Below, one piece after another: positions 32,934-42,373 of a stretch of DNA of 64,000 nucleotides. The stretch spans positions 62,001 through 126,000 of the forward strand of contig NZ_FOXQ01000011.1 of NCBI RefSeq assembly GCF_900115755.1, in the 5' to 3' direction. Within the stretch, counting starts at the first letter, position 1. Each line of letters starts with the position of its first letter. The translations under genes and the position numbers were made by a program. The DNA is from Parafilimonas terrae. Its GTDB lineage: Bacteria > Bacteroidota > Bacteroidia > Chitinophagales > Chitinophagaceae. The notes beneath the pieces were generated by a model. That model was not told the DNA's origin. It saw nothing but the letters and a program-made list of their open reading frames with translations, and did no database searches.

Positions 32934-34070
32934 ATGCCTGCCGCAAAAAAAACTATCTATAATATTTTTTATGCTATTTCATGCACCTGCCTGCTTGTTT
33001 TTGTATTTACCACGATTAATAAAAATCATGACGTAGCCGGTTGGTTCCTGGCATTTTTCTTTGCAACGCTTGCCATTGCATTCAGGGGAAACCATTTTCT
33101 GAAAGGGCTTTCCTATACTGTAATGATAGTTTCTGTTGTAAGCATTGCTATGTACCACCCGCAGTATTTCACAACCATTGGCGACTTTAAATTATCGGCT
33201 TTAATCATTCCTTTATTGCAAATAATTATGTTTGGAATGGGCACCGAGCTAAGCCTGAAAGATTTTGCCAATGTTTTAAAAATGCCGAAAGGAATTATTA
33301 TCGGTGTAGCCTGTCATTACATCATTATGCCGCTGGTGGGTTTTGCCATTGCAAAGGCATTTAATTTCCCTGCAGAAATTGCTGCGGGCATTATATTGAT
33401 TGGCTGCTGCCCCAGCGGGCTTGCATCGAATGTAATGTGCTATCTCGCAAAAGGCAACCTTGCTTTGTCCGTATCAGTCACCACTATTTCTACCATGTTT
33501 GCACCATTTCTAACGCCTTTATTAATGCAATTGTTGGGCGGAAGTTTTGTGGAAGTGCATTTCTGGGATATGGTATGGGATATTACCAAGATTGTTATTA
33601 TTCCTGTTGTTGCAGGCCTCGCATTTCACTATCTCGTTCATGGTAAATTTCAATGGCTTGATAAGGCGATGCCGCTGGTTTCGATGGCGGGCATAGCATT
33701 CATTCTAACAATTATTACAGCCGCCGGGAGGGATAACCTGGTTAAAGTTGGCGCACTGCTGCTGATAGCAACTTTTATTCACAATTTAGCCGGTTATTTC
33801 CTGGGATACTGGTCAGCCCGTGTATTAAAATTCCAGGAAAAAGATTGCAGGACAATCGCACTGGAAGTGGGTATGCAGAATGCAGGGCTTGCATCGGGCC
33901 TGGCGCTGGCAATGGGCAAACTGGCTACTGCCGGTTTGGCGCCGGCTATTTTCGGCCCGGTTATGAATGTTACCGGTTCAACGCTGGCAAGCTGGTGGCA
34001 TAATCATCCACCGGATGGTTCAACAGTCTCAAGAACAAATAATAAAAAAGAGGTTATTACAATTAAATAG
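32934..34070 (+). CDS. bile acid:sodium symporter (BASS) family transporter
   Basis: A 378-residue inner-membrane transporter with about ten helices. Family words are GMGTELSLKDFANVL (about 99-113), HYIIMPLVGFAIAKAF (about 124-139), the conserved GCCPSGLASNVMCYLAKGNLALSVS segment (about 156-180, Na-site region) and GMQNAGLASGLALAMGKLA (about 313-331, the second Na-site region). BASS proteins take up organic anions such as bile acids, pantoate or 2-oxo acids with sodium. Here the neighbours point to a sugar acid or its breakdown product. It starts 53 bp after the dehydratase and ends 6 bp before the RraA-like gene. Confidence 0.9.
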   Translation: MPAAKKTIYNIFYAISCTCLLVFVFTTINKNHDVAGWFLAFFFATLAIAFRGNHFLKGLSYTVMIVSVVSIAMYHPQYFTTIGDFKLSALIIPLLQIIMFGMGTELSLKDFANVLKMPKGIIIGVACHYIIMPLVGFAIAKAFNFPAEIAAGIILIGCCPSGLASNVMCYLAKGNLALSVSVTTISTMFAPFLTPLLMQLLGGSFVEVHFWDMVWDITKIVIIPVVAGLAFHYLVHGKFQWLDKAMPLVSMAGIAFILTIITAAGRDNLVKVGALLLIATFIHNLAGYFLGYWSARVLKFQEKDCRTIALEVGMQNAGLASGLALAMGKLATAGLAPAIFGPVMNVTGSTLASWWHNHPPDGSTVSRTNNKKEVITIK

Positions 34071-34076
34071 TTATCT

Positions 34077-35021
34077 ATGTCAACACTTAAAAAAATATCA
34101 TTAGCCATTGTAATACTTGCTTTTTGCATACCAATGCAGGCGCAGCAGGTACAAATAAGTAAAGAACAATTAATTGCTTTAACACCTTTATGGAAAGGTG
34201 AACGTTTTCCGGATGGCCGCCCAAAAGTACCGGACGATATTATTCGCCGCATGAAATCGGTGAGTGTGGAAGAAGCCTGGGCTGTAATGAAAAACGCCGG
34301 TTACGGTTACCAGGTTGCTGAAGATTGGCAGGTAATAAATCCTGACAGCGTTTTAGTGGGCCGCGCCGTTACGGCAACCTTTATGCCCGCCCGCCCGGAT
34401 GTATGGAAAGCGATTGATTCAGCCGGCAAAAAAGAAGGCAAACGCGGGCAGAATACCTGGCCGGTTGATTTGCTGGTGAAGGGCGATGTGTATGTGGCCG
34501 ACCAGTTTGGCGCTCATCGCAATGGCCCGACTATTGGCGACAATGTGGGTAACGCTATTTACGCAAAATCCGGAAATGGAATTGTGTATGATGGTGCGCT
34601 TAGGGATGTGGAGGGATTAAAAGAAATTGGCGGTTTCACATCGTATTATACCAGTTACGACCCGTCTTATCATAACCCACCGGGCGATTTGAATACGATG
34701 ATCGTTGGTATAAACCAGCCAACCCGCATACGAACAGTTACTGTAATGCCCGGCGATGTGGTGCTGGGTAAACTGGGCGTGGTGATTTTTATTCCGCCAC
34801 ACCTTGCCGAAAAGGTGGTTACAACTTCAGAGATTGTACGGCTCAGGGATTTATTCGGGCACCAGCGTTTGCGCGAAGGAAAATATACGGCAGGCCAGAT
34901 TGATACAAAATGGGCAGATGATATTGAAAAAGATTTTTCGCAATGGCTTAATGAACATATTAACGAACTGCCCGTTGGAAAAGAACAGATTCAGGAATTT
35001 CTGAAAGACAGGACATGGTGA
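34077..35021 (+). CDS. exported RraA/HMG-aldolase-like protein
   Basis: A 314-residue protein with a signal peptide (cut after MQAQ near residue 23), unusual because RraA-family proteins are normally cytoplasmic and about 160-240 residues long. The family core is GDVYVADQFG (about 139-148), GDNVGNAIYAKSGNGIVYDGALRDVEGL (about 158-185, with the Arg-Asp pair that holds the metal and carboxylate) and VMPGDVVLGKLGVVIFIPP (about 222-240). Relatives are class II aldolases of 4-hydroxy-4-methyl-2-oxoglutarate or oxaloacetate decarboxylases; true RraA inhibits RNase E. With the dehydratase upstream, an aldolase or decarboxylase acting on a 2-keto acid product is the likely role. Confidence 0.85.
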   Translation: MSTLKKISLAIVILAFCIPMQAQQVQISKEQLIALTPLWKGERFPDGRPKVPDDIIRRMKSVSVEEAWAVMKNAGYGYQVAEDWQVINPDSVLVGRAVTATFMPARPDVWKAIDSAGKKEGKRGQNTWPVDLLVKGDVYVADQFGAHRNGPTIGDNVGNAIYAKSGNGIVYDGALRDVEGLKEIGGFTSYYTSYDPSYHNPPGDLNTMIVGINQPTRIRTVTVMPGDVVLGKLGVVIFIPPHLAEKVVTTSEIVRLRDLFGHQRLREGKYTAGQIDTKWADDIEKDFSQWLNEHINELPVGKEQIQEFLKDRTW

Positions 35022-35033
35022 TAGCAGAAAAAT

Positions 35034-35696
35034 TTATATCTCCACTAATTCTCCGTTCACAATGGCAAAAACGTGGTCTGCTTTCTTTTTGTTGATCAAA
35101 GCCAGCCCGCTGAATTTGGAAAATGCCGGTAAAATGGCAAATGCATCATTAAAATAAAAGCAGGGAAAGCTTAAATGCTGCCTGCTTTTCCCTTTAATGG
35201 AAATGCCGGGATGCAGGTGCCCGGTAAGAAAATAGGCATCTGTATGTGCAGTGTGTTTTTCAATGTCGGCACAATCATGCATAAAGGCAAACTGATTTAT
35301 GCGCAAAAGATCAGCATCAAACACATTGATTTTTGTTTGTGCATACCAGTCGCGGTGTAAAATATCGTGGTTGCCTTTTACCAGTAAAATTTCAAGCTGG
35401 GTAAAATCGTTGCGCCATTTTTCAAACAATAAATGTTCTTTATTGGAGCGGCTGTGAAAAAAATCGCCCACAACAATTAATTGTTCAGGTTTATAAAATT
35501 GAAGGAGATTAAAAAGACGTTGTAAATCTTCTATAAAAACGTATTGCGGCATAGGAATGCCGGCTTTTCTGAAATGGCCGGTTTTACCAAAATGGCTGTC
35601 GCTTAAAATGAGTGTTTTTTCATCTTCCCAAAAAATAGCCCGCTCCGGCGAAAGCCATAAATGCTGCTCCCTGAAATTAAAACAATGCTGCTTCAT
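35034..35696 (-). CDS. pdeM: ligase-associated DNA damage response endonuclease PdeM
   Basis: A 220-residue calcineurin-type phosphoesterase. Metal-binding words in order: LILSDSHFGKTGHFRKAG (about 29-46), VVGDFFHSRSN (about 74-84), LVKGNHD (about 105-111), MHDC (about 143) and LTGHLHPG (about 157-164). PdeM is usually found next to the DNA ligase/exonuclease/helicase genes of the ligase-associated repair system; none is in this window, so it is solitary here. The longest frame begins at a TTG (35708) that lies inside a TATGTTTG box, so ATG 35696 was chosen. It is convergent with the RraA-like gene (12-bp gap). Confidence 0.85.
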   Translation of the reverse strand: MKQHCFNFREQHLWLSPERAIFWEDEKTLILSDSHFGKTGHFRKAGIPMPQYVFIEDLQRLFNLLQFYKPEQLIVVGDFFHSRSNKEHLLFEKWRNDFTQLEILLVKGNHDILHRDWYAQTKINVFDADLLRINQFAFMHDCADIEKHTAHTDAYFLTGHLHPGISIKGKSRQHLSFPCFYFNDAFAILPAFSKFSGLALINKKKADHVFAIVNGELVEI

Positions 35697-35705
35697 CTGC
35701 TGCTG

Positions 35706-35713
35706 CAAACATA
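35706..35713 (-). promoter_or_regulatory. -7 box TATGTTTG before pdeM
   Basis: On the minus strand TATGTTTG ends 9 bases before the ATG at 35696 and matches TAnnTTTG. No clear -33 element is visible. A transcript from here would have a leader of only a few bases. Confidence 0.35.
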
Positions 35714-35820
35714 GTTCATCAGTAAAAAACTATTTGTGAAGGTGAATAAAACAATAATTAAGGAAGTTATGTAACTACAAAATGTACAAAACTTACAGGC
35801 CAATTATTTTTTTGAACAGT

Positions 35821-35828
35821 TACTTTTG
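35821..35828 (+). promoter_or_regulatory. -7 box TACTTTTG before glyA
   Basis: TACTTTTG lies 20 bp before the glyA ATG and matches TAnnTTTG, but no -33 TTG is at the usual distance. It is the only candidate in the 152-bp gap between the divergent pdeM and glyA starts. Confidence 0.35.
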
Positions 35829-35848
35829 CGGCAAATTGAATTAAAGCC

Positions 35849-37129
35849 ATGCAAAAAGATACAGCTGTATTTTCTCTCATTCAAAAAGAACTTGAACGCC
35901 AGCGCCGCGGTATTGAATTAATTGCCAGTGAAAATTTTACCAGCCTGCAAACCATGCAGGCCATGGGTAATGTAATGACGAATAAATATGCTGAAGGCTA
36001 TCCGGGCCGCCGCTATTATGGCGGTTGCGAAGTGGTGGATGAATGTGAGCAGCTTGCCATTGACAGGCTTAAACAAATTTTTAATCTTGAGTATGCCAAC
36101 GTGCAGCCACATAGCGGTGCACAGGCCAATGCTGCCGTTATGCTGGCCTTATTGCAACCAGGCGATCCCATTCTTGGTTTGGATTTAAGCATGGGTGGCC
36201 ATCTTACGCATGGTTCTTCTGTAAATTTCAGCGGAAAATTGTACCAGCCGCATTTTTATGGGGTTGGGCGTGAAACCGGTACGGTTGATTATGAAATGCT
36301 GGAAGCGAAAGCCCGTGAAGTAAAACCTAAATTAATTGTATGCGGCGCCAGCGCTTACAGCCGCGACTGGGATTATGCCCGCATTCGCAAAGTGGCCGAC
36401 GAAGTGGGCGCTTTGGTGATGGCGGATATTGCACACCCGGCCGGCTTAATTGCAAAGAAATTATTGAACGATCCTTTCGATCATTGCCATATAGTTACTT
36501 CTACCACGCATAAAACATTGCGTGGCCCCCGAGGTGGTATTGTAATGCTACGTAAAGATTTTGAAAATCCATTCGGCATAAAAGATCCAAAAGGCAATAT
36601 CCGTATGATGAGCAGCCTGCTCGACCTGGCTGTTTTTCCAGGCACCCAGGGCGGCCCGCTGGAACATATTATTGCTGCAAAGGCTGTTGCTTTTGGTGAA
36701 ATTCTTACGGATGAGTTTACCGTTTACGCAAAGCAGATTATTTCCAATGCGCAGGCCATGTCAAAAGCTTTTAATGATAAAGGTTATAAGAGCATAAGTG
36801 ATGGCACCGATAACCACTTGCTGCTGCTTGATCTTCGCAATAAAAATATTTCCGGCAAAAAAGCCGAACAGGTATTGGGCAAAGCAGATATTACTGTAAA
36901 TAAAAACATGGTGCCGTTTGATGACAAGAGCGCATTTGTAACATCGGGCATTCGTGTGGGTGTGCCGGCGGTTACAACACGCGGCATGAAAGAAGAACAC
37001 ATGCAGTTTATTGTTGACAGTATTGATGCTGCTTTAATGAATGCTGATGACGAGGCTTATCTTTCATCACTTAAAGGCAAAGTGAACGAGTTTATGACGC
37101 AGTTTCCTTTGTATCCTGAATTAGGATAA
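35849..37129 (+). CDS. glyA: serine hydroxymethyltransferase
   Basis: GlyA converts serine and tetrahydrofolate to glycine and 5,10-methylene-tetrahydrofolate, the main source of one-carbon units; it is a cytoplasmic PLP enzyme. The 426-residue length is normal. Motifs: [12 protein letters not shown] (18-29), [21 protein letters not shown] (about 44-64), [13 protein letters not shown] (about 91-103), [10 protein letters not shown] (about 198-207) and the PLP-lysine segment [13 protein letters not shown] (about 223-235). Its stop codon lies in the terminator hairpin that follows. It is transcribed alone, with a -7-like box 20 bp upstream. Confidence 0.97.
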   Translation: MQKDTAVFSLIQKELERQRRGIELIASENFTSLQTMQAMGNVMTNKYAEGYPGRRYYGGCEVVDECEQLAIDRLKQIFNLEYANVQPHSGAQANAAVMLALLQPGDPILGLDLSMGGHLTHGSSVNFSGKLYQPHFYGVGRETGTVDYEMLEAKAREVKPKLIVCGASAYSRDWDYARIRKVADEVGALVMADIAHPAGLIAKKLLNDPFDHCHIVTSTTHKTLRGPRGGIVMLRKDFENPFGIKDPKGNIRMMSSLLDLAVFPGTQGGPLEHIIAAKAVAFGEILTDEFTVYAKQIISNAQAMSKAFNDKGYKSISDGTDNHLLLLDLRNKNISGKKAEQVLGKADITVNKNMVPFDDKSAFVTSGIRVGVPAVTTRGMKEEHMQFIVDSIDAALMNADDEAYLSSLKGKVNEFMTQFPLYPELG

Positions 37130-37150
37130 AAGCTTCGCTTTTGTTTTTTT
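37128..37150 (+). terminator. intrinsic terminator of glyA
   Basis: AAAAGC (37128-37133), loop TTC and GCTTTT (37137-37142) form a perfect 6-bp stem followed by a G and seven T. The hairpin overlaps the last two bases of the glyA stop codon. The next 196 bp to the SusC end hold nothing I can name. Confidence 0.7.
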
Positions 37151-37346
37151 AGGTTGCCGGCAACAATGTTTCTTACCACGAGTATCATTATGCCGGCATC
37201 TGTCTTTATCTATTGATTCTGCCTATTGGTTCCTGGAAAAGAAAAAGCCTTTATTTCCATTTTATTCTTGCATCATCAATACTGTTATCACAGCGCTCAT
37301 TATAACTGTTGGCATTAAAAGTTGAAAACTTTTTCAAAAGTTATCA

Positions 37347-40300
37347 TTATAACCCTACCTGCAAACCCACATTAAATACACGTTGATTTAGGTAAGCATC
37401 ACCAACTGTATTGGTGGCCACTTCTGGGTCTTGCTGGTAAAGTTTAAAATTAGTCCATGTAAGCAGGTTATAACCACTGAAATAAAACCTTGCATTATTA
37501 ATTTTTAAAGGCAGCCATTTCTTTGGAAACTGGTAACCAATATCAACAGATTTCATACGCACATACATAGCATTTACGAGCCAGAAATCGGAAGGATAAG
37601 CAGTGGGGCTGCTTTCATACGATGCATTGCTGCTCAGCCTTGGAAATTTTGCATTAGCTGCAGTTGCTTCCGTCCATCTTAATTCATGCACCGGCTGCCA
37701 CTGGCTTTGAAAAGGCTGTATGCCAATACCTGTAACCTGGAAACTATAATCAAATGCGCCCTGGAACAATATACTTAAATCAAAACCTTTATAGTGAAAC
37801 CCAAATGTTATACCGGCATTCAAACTGGGTATATTGGGCTTTCCAATTGGCCCCTGGTCGCGCTCATCAATCACACCATCATTATTGAGGTCTTTATATT
37901 TAAGATCGCCGGGTTTAATAGAAGAAGGATCAATATTCGGCTTTGCGCTCTTATCAATATCTTCCTGGCTTTCATAAAAACCAATGGCCGTATAACCAAA
38001 TGGCTGGCCAATAGGATGGCCTGTTCTTGCCAGCCAGGGATAGGTTTGGTTTGGTTCATCTTCATAAATAATTTTATTCTTTGCATAATTGATAACGCCT
38101 GTAATATCATACGCAATATCGCCCACCTTATCCTGGAATTTTATCAATCCCTCAAACCCGCGGTTGCGTACGCTGGCAATATTGGCCCTGGCCAAACCAA
38201 CGCCTATAATGGATGGAACTGAACCGGGAAACCACAACTGGTCGTACCTGTATTCATTGAACACATCAAACTGCATGGATATTTTATCATGCACCATGTT
38301 AATGTCAAGGCCAATGTCTGCTTTTCTTGATTTTTCCCAGGTAACATTGGGATTGCCCAGGCTGCCTTCATAAAGGCCTTGTGTTATGTTGCTGTTAGTG
38401 CCGAAATAATAGAAGCTGCCTCTTGAATACACCTGCTGGTATAAATAGCGGTTGTCAATCACCGCATCAGAACCCACCAAACCATAAGAGCCACGAAGTT
38501 TAAACAGTTGGAAAACAGGGAAAGCATTTTTAAAGAAATCTTCCTGCGCCAGGTTCCAGCCAATACTGCCGGCAGGAAATATGCCATAACGGTGGCCTGC
38601 CGCAAAACGGTCTGAACCGTTATAGGCTGCGTTAAAATCAACTATATATTTTTGTTTATGATCATAGTGGAGGCTTAATGTAGTGCCACGCAGTTTTTGC
38701 GGTACCGCCAGTGTGCCGCCGCTTTTTGTAACATAACTTTCCTGGTTAAACAATGCAAATGCAGAAAAATGATCCTGGCCAAAAGTGCGGTCATAGGTTA
38801 TAAAACCCTGGATATTTAAACGTTTGTCAAAAAGATCGTTGCCGCCGCTTAAAGCAAATGGAGCCAGTTCATACAAGCCGTTTTTATCAAGCGTGTAACC
38901 GCCCGATGAATCGTAATGATAGGCAGGCGGCGTAGCCGTGCGTGCCTGCGTTCTTGTAATATCATTTGTACCTGCATAAGCAATGCGCAGGGAAGCGCCG
39001 AGGCCTTGTGTTATAAAATCGAAGCGCTGGTTTACATCAAATAAAACATTAAAATCGGTCCTGTTGTTTCTTGAATAACCCATGGTCGCAAGCCTTGCAT
39101 TAAGGGTAGGCACATTACTGAGGTTTGGCCCGAAAGCATAAGCATAACTTCCGTCAGGATTCAATACCGGCGCAGCATACGGCGTTATGATCTGGTAATT
39201 ATATATTTCAGACATAACGCTGTTAATGATGGTAGTGGGGCTGAGTGTTGGCGCATAGAATAACGGCGAATTCACCTGCCCGAACCTGCCCGAAACATCA
39301 AGCCTGAGCTTGGTTGTCCTCGTGGCCTGTATATCTAAATTGCTCCGGAAGTTATAACGGTTATAAAAATAGTTGTTATGAACGCCCTGGTTGCGCGGAT
39401 CGGAAAAATTATTCAGGTTGCCATTCTGCGTAAAGGCGCCGGCAGAAATAAAATATTTTACATTATCGGTTCCACCTGAAATATCAACGTTCGTATTGGC
39501 CTGCAGTGAACCTTTTTTAAGCACCACATCATACCAGTTCACATCGGGATAAACATAAGGATCGTCTTTTGTTTTATAATGATTTAACTGCGATTGTGTA
39601 AACTGCGGCTGCAGGCCATCATTGTTCAATGCTTCATTTACCAGTGTTGCAGATTCGTAAGCGTTTAAAAATTTGGGCACTCTTGTAGGTGTGTTGTAAC
39701 CGCTTTCCACACGCACATTCACCTGCGGCGCACCATTTGCACCGCGGCGTGTTTTTACAATCAATACGCCGTTGGCGCCTTTAATGCCATATACTGCTGT
39801 GGTAGAAGCATCTTTTAGAACAGAAATACTTTCAATTTCGTTTACATTTATTTGTGCAAGCTGCTCGTAAGTATATTCCACATCATCCACAATAATCAAT
39901 GGTTTATTGCCATCAGGATTTAATGAACTTATACCGCGTATAAAAAAGTCTGATGCGTCTTTGCCCGGCTGCCCGCCACGTTGTACGGAGAATACTCCAG
40001 GCACTCTTCCCTGTAAAGTATTTTGTACAGCTGAGGTAGGCACACGCCTGATAGATTCTCCCGAAATTGTGCTTACGGCGCCGGTATTGGTTACACGTTT
40101 TTTTGTTCCATAACCCACTACAACCACCTGGTCAAGTCCCTGGTCGTTTGGCTGCAGGATTATTTCCAATGTTTTTGATGCATCTTCAATTTTCACTTCC
40201 TGCGTTACATACCCAATGTTTGAAACTATCAATGTTTTTGATCTTCCTTTAAGAGTAAGCCTGAAGTTTCCATCAGCATTTGTGGCCGTGCCATTGGCCG

Positions 40301-40442
40301 GCAAACCTTTCTCTACAACAGATGCAGATGCCAGCGGCCCTTCTATATTTTTTACGCTTCCCCTTACTGTTTGCGCATGCACGCCAACAGTAAAACATAA
40401 ACAAATAAGTATTGGTAATATGAATGAAAAAGTTCTTTTCAT
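37347..40442 (-). CDS. SusC/RagA-type TonB-dependent outer-membrane transporter
   Basis: A 1031-residue outer-membrane protein that imports oligosaccharides using TonB energy, with a SusD lipoprotein as lid. Signal peptide 1-23 (ends GVHAQ), a carboxypeptidase-regulatory-like domain (about 25-100, TATNADGNFRLTL), the plug domain with VVVGYGTKKRVTNTGAVST (about 107-125), SVLKDASTTAVYGIKGANGV (about 207-226), then the barrel, ending RVFNVGLQVGL. It is full length. Oddly, no SusD gene follows it; it is the last gene of the locus on the minus strand and 248 bp from the preceding SusD. An orphan SusD (46906-48615) at the other end of the block is the likely partner. Confidence 0.93.
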   Translation of the reverse strand: MKRTFSFILPILICLCFTVGVHAQTVRGSVKNIEGPLASASVVEKGLPANGTATNADGNFRLTLKGRSKTLIVSNIGYVTQEVKIEDASKTLEIILQPNDQGLDQVVVVGYGTKKRVTNTGAVSTISGESIRRVPTSAVQNTLQGRVPGVFSVQRGGQPGKDASDFFIRGISSLNPDGNKPLIIVDDVEYTYEQLAQINVNEIESISVLKDASTTAVYGIKGANGVLIVKTRRGANGAPQVNVRVESGYNTPTRVPKFLNAYESATLVNEALNNDGLQPQFTQSQLNHYKTKDDPYVYPDVNWYDVVLKKGSLQANTNVDISGGTDNVKYFISAGAFTQNGNLNNFSDPRNQGVHNNYFYNRYNFRSNLDIQATRTTKLRLDVSGRFGQVNSPLFYAPTLSPTTIINSVMSEIYNYQIITPYAAPVLNPDGSYAYAFGPNLSNVPTLNARLATMGYSRNNRTDFNVLFDVNQRFDFITQGLGASLRIAYAGTNDITRTQARTATPPAYHYDSSGGYTLDKNGLYELAPFALSGGNDLFDKRLNIQGFITYDRTFGQDHFSAFALFNQESYVTKSGGTLAVPQKLRGTTLSLHYDHKQKYIVDFNAAYNGSDRFAAGHRYGIFPAGSIGWNLAQEDFFKNAFPVFQLFKLRGSYGLVGSDAVIDNRYLYQQVYSRGSFYYFGTNSNITQGLYEGSLGNPNVTWEKSRKADIGLDINMVHDKISMQFDVFNEYRYDQLWFPGSVPSIIGVGLARANIASVRNRGFEGLIKFQDKVGDIAYDITGVINYAKNKIIYEDEPNQTYPWLARTGHPIGQPFGYTAIGFYESQEDIDKSAKPNIDPSSIKPGDLKYKDLNNDGVIDERDQGPIGKPNIPSLNAGITFGFHYKGFDLSILFQGAFDYSFQVTGIGIQPFQSQWQPVHELRWTEATAANAKFPRLSSNASYESSPTAYPSDFWLVNAMYVRMKSVDIGYQFPKKWLPLKINNARFYFSGYNLLTWTNFKLYQQDPEVATNTVGDAYLNQRVFNVGLQVGL

Positions 40443-40462
40443 CGTATGAAGTTTATAATTTT

Positions 40463-40687
40463 CGTGAAACGTGAATCGTCAAACATGAATACACCAGGTT
40501 GATAATTCATCTTTCATTTTGTTATTTAAGTCTTTGTTATTCTTTTCGTGAATAATATATTTTGTTTTAATCCAGCTTTATATTTCTGTCCAGGTTTTTA
40601 TAACATGCATCGCCGGAAAAGGCTTTACAAAATCAAACCGTAAATCAGCTATCGTTTGCATTCACGATTCACGATTAACCATTCACG
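40463..40687. repeat. inverted pair of four-unit 7-bp arrays
   Basis: 40463-40490 is four 7-bp units of the form CGTSAAW (last unit CATGAAT). 40660-40687 is four units of the form ATTCACG (third unit ATTAACC). The arms face each other across 169 bp of AT-rich DNA without a frame, and the pair fills most of the gap between SusD and SusC. The layout is the same as at 13138-13321. Confidence 0.68.
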
Positions 40688-40690
40688 CCA

Positions 40691-42361
40691 TCACTGCCAT
40701 CCCGGGTTCTGCCGCATGTTTTCGTTACTCACCACTTCATTGTATGGAATGGGATAGAAATACATTTTCGATTCGTCAAAAGCTGTTGTAAGCACCGGCT
40801 GAATATTATACACGAGGCCATTGGGGCTGTTGATAATATTCATGGCATGTAAAGGCGCATCATTATAAACATGGCCCGCAATTTTCCAGCGGCGTATATC
40901 CCAGTAGCGCTGTTCTTCAAATGCCAATTCTTTATGTCTTTCATTGCGGATAACAGTTCGCAATGAATCTTTTGAAATACCATGATCCAAAGCATAAGGG
41001 TTTAATCCTGCCCGCTGCCTTATTTTTTCAACTGCTGCAAACACATCATCAGAAGGGCCTGCATATTCATTCATGGCTTCTGCATACATCAATAAAATAT
41101 CTGCATAACGGAAATAGATGAGATCGTGATAATGATCTTCGTAAGTAGTTGTATTTTCAAAATGCCCCATGAATTTGCGCAGGTAATAACCGGTTTGTGT
41201 TTGCACTGTTGCACCGCCCGGCCTGTTGATGCCGCCTATGTATGTTTGAATAGGCGTATTTAACCATTGGGCGCCATTGTACAATACTGTATATCCTAAA
41301 CGCGGGTCTCTGCCTGTGTATGGGTCTTCAGGATTATAACCTGAATTGGGATCATTAATCTCAAGGCCGTTTGCCATGCCATAAGCATCCACTAATTCCT
41401 GCGTTGGGCTTGTATTGCCGGAGCCCGGCGCTGTAGCATAATTGATAGGCCCGTTAGTAGTTTCTACCGTTTTGCCCGTAGTATTTGTTTTGGCATAAAT
41501 AACTTCCTTGCTGCGTTGCGAAATAAATATGTCGATAAAATTTTCTTCAAGATCATAAACGCCCTGGTTCATTATTTCTTTGGCAGCGTCAGCAGCCAGC
41601 TTCCAGCGGTTAGCATCATAACTATCGTAACCATTTAATGAATCAGCTATATTGCCGCCATTATACAAAGGGCTTGCAGCATATAATAACACCCGCGCTT
41701 TTAAAGCCCTTGCCGCATCTTTTGTAAAGCGGCCATAATTGGCATCATCAACGGGGTCATCCCTCAAACTGTCGGCTGCACGGTTGCATTCATTTACAAT
41801 ATAGTTTACGCAGGTTGCAAATGAACTGCGTGGTATTTCAATATTATCTTCCAGCGTTTTTAATGAATCGCCTAATATGGGCACGCCTCCATACCGCCTT
41901 ACGAGTTCCCAGTAAAAGAATGCACGCATCACCCTTGCTTCACCAAACCAGGAACGTTTTTCATTCACATTCTTTAAAGGCACTGCGCCAAAATTGTTGA
42001 GAAAATTCGTAGCCATTCTTATGCCTTTATAACTGCTGGCCCATGCATCATCAGGATTATTAAAAATGGTTATACCATTCGTGGCCAGCAGGGTGATGGA
42101 TTGCGCCGTTGTTTGCGATGTAACTGCATCATCAGAACCGGCATCCAGAAAATCGCGGCCAATGCGGTTGCTTGTAATCTGAGGTAAGGCCGCATAAATG
42201 GAAAACAAGTACTGGCTTGCATAGACTCCGTTCGAATCTTTTGCATCCCATATATAATCGGGCGTAACTGTTTCTACCGGAACGCTTTCATATTTTCTGC
42301 AGGAACTTAATGCTGCAACACAGCCTGCTATAACAATAAATATGGCAATATATTTTTTCAT
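40691..42361 (-). CDS. SusD/RagB-type glycan-binding lipoprotein
   Basis: A 556-residue surface lipoprotein that captures glycan and caps its SusC partner. The lipobox ALSSC (Cys at about residue 21) follows a typical signal. The TPR-type helices of the family carry NNFGAVPLKNVNEKRSWFGEARVMRAFFYWELVRRYGGVPIL (about 110-151; aromatic/Arg-rich helix and the YGGVP word). Further words are ALKARVLLYAASPLYNGG (about 215-232), ADILLMYAEAMNEY (about 420-433), IRQRAGLNPY and ERHKELAFEEQRYWDIRRWK (about 477-496). The end is QNPGWQ. It begins 12 bp after SusC 42374-45400, the canonical order, so those two are a pair. Confidence 0.93.
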   Translation of the reverse strand: MKKYIAIFIVIAGCVAALSSCRKYESVPVETVTPDYIWDAKDSNGVYASQYLFSIYAALPQITSNRIGRDFLDAGSDDAVTSQTTAQSITLLATNGITIFNNPDDAWASSYKGIRMATNFLNNFGAVPLKNVNEKRSWFGEARVMRAFFYWELVRRYGGVPILGDSLKTLEDNIEIPRSSFATCVNYIVNECNRAADSLRDDPVDDANYGRFTKDAARALKARVLLYAASPLYNGGNIADSLNGYDSYDANRWKLAADAAKEIMNQGVYDLEENFIDIFISQRSKEVIYAKTNTTGKTVETTNGPINYATAPGSGNTSPTQELVDAYGMANGLEINDPNSGYNPEDPYTGRDPRLGYTVLYNGAQWLNTPIQTYIGGINRPGGATVQTQTGYYLRKFMGHFENTTTYEDHYHDLIYFRYADILLMYAEAMNEYAGPSDDVFAAVEKIRQRAGLNPYALDHGISKDSLRTVIRNERHKELAFEEQRYWDIRRWKIAGHVYNDAPLHAMNIINSPNGLVYNIQPVLTTAFDESKMYFYPIPYNEVVSNENMRQNPGWQ

Positions 42362-42373
42362 AATTCTTCTTAC

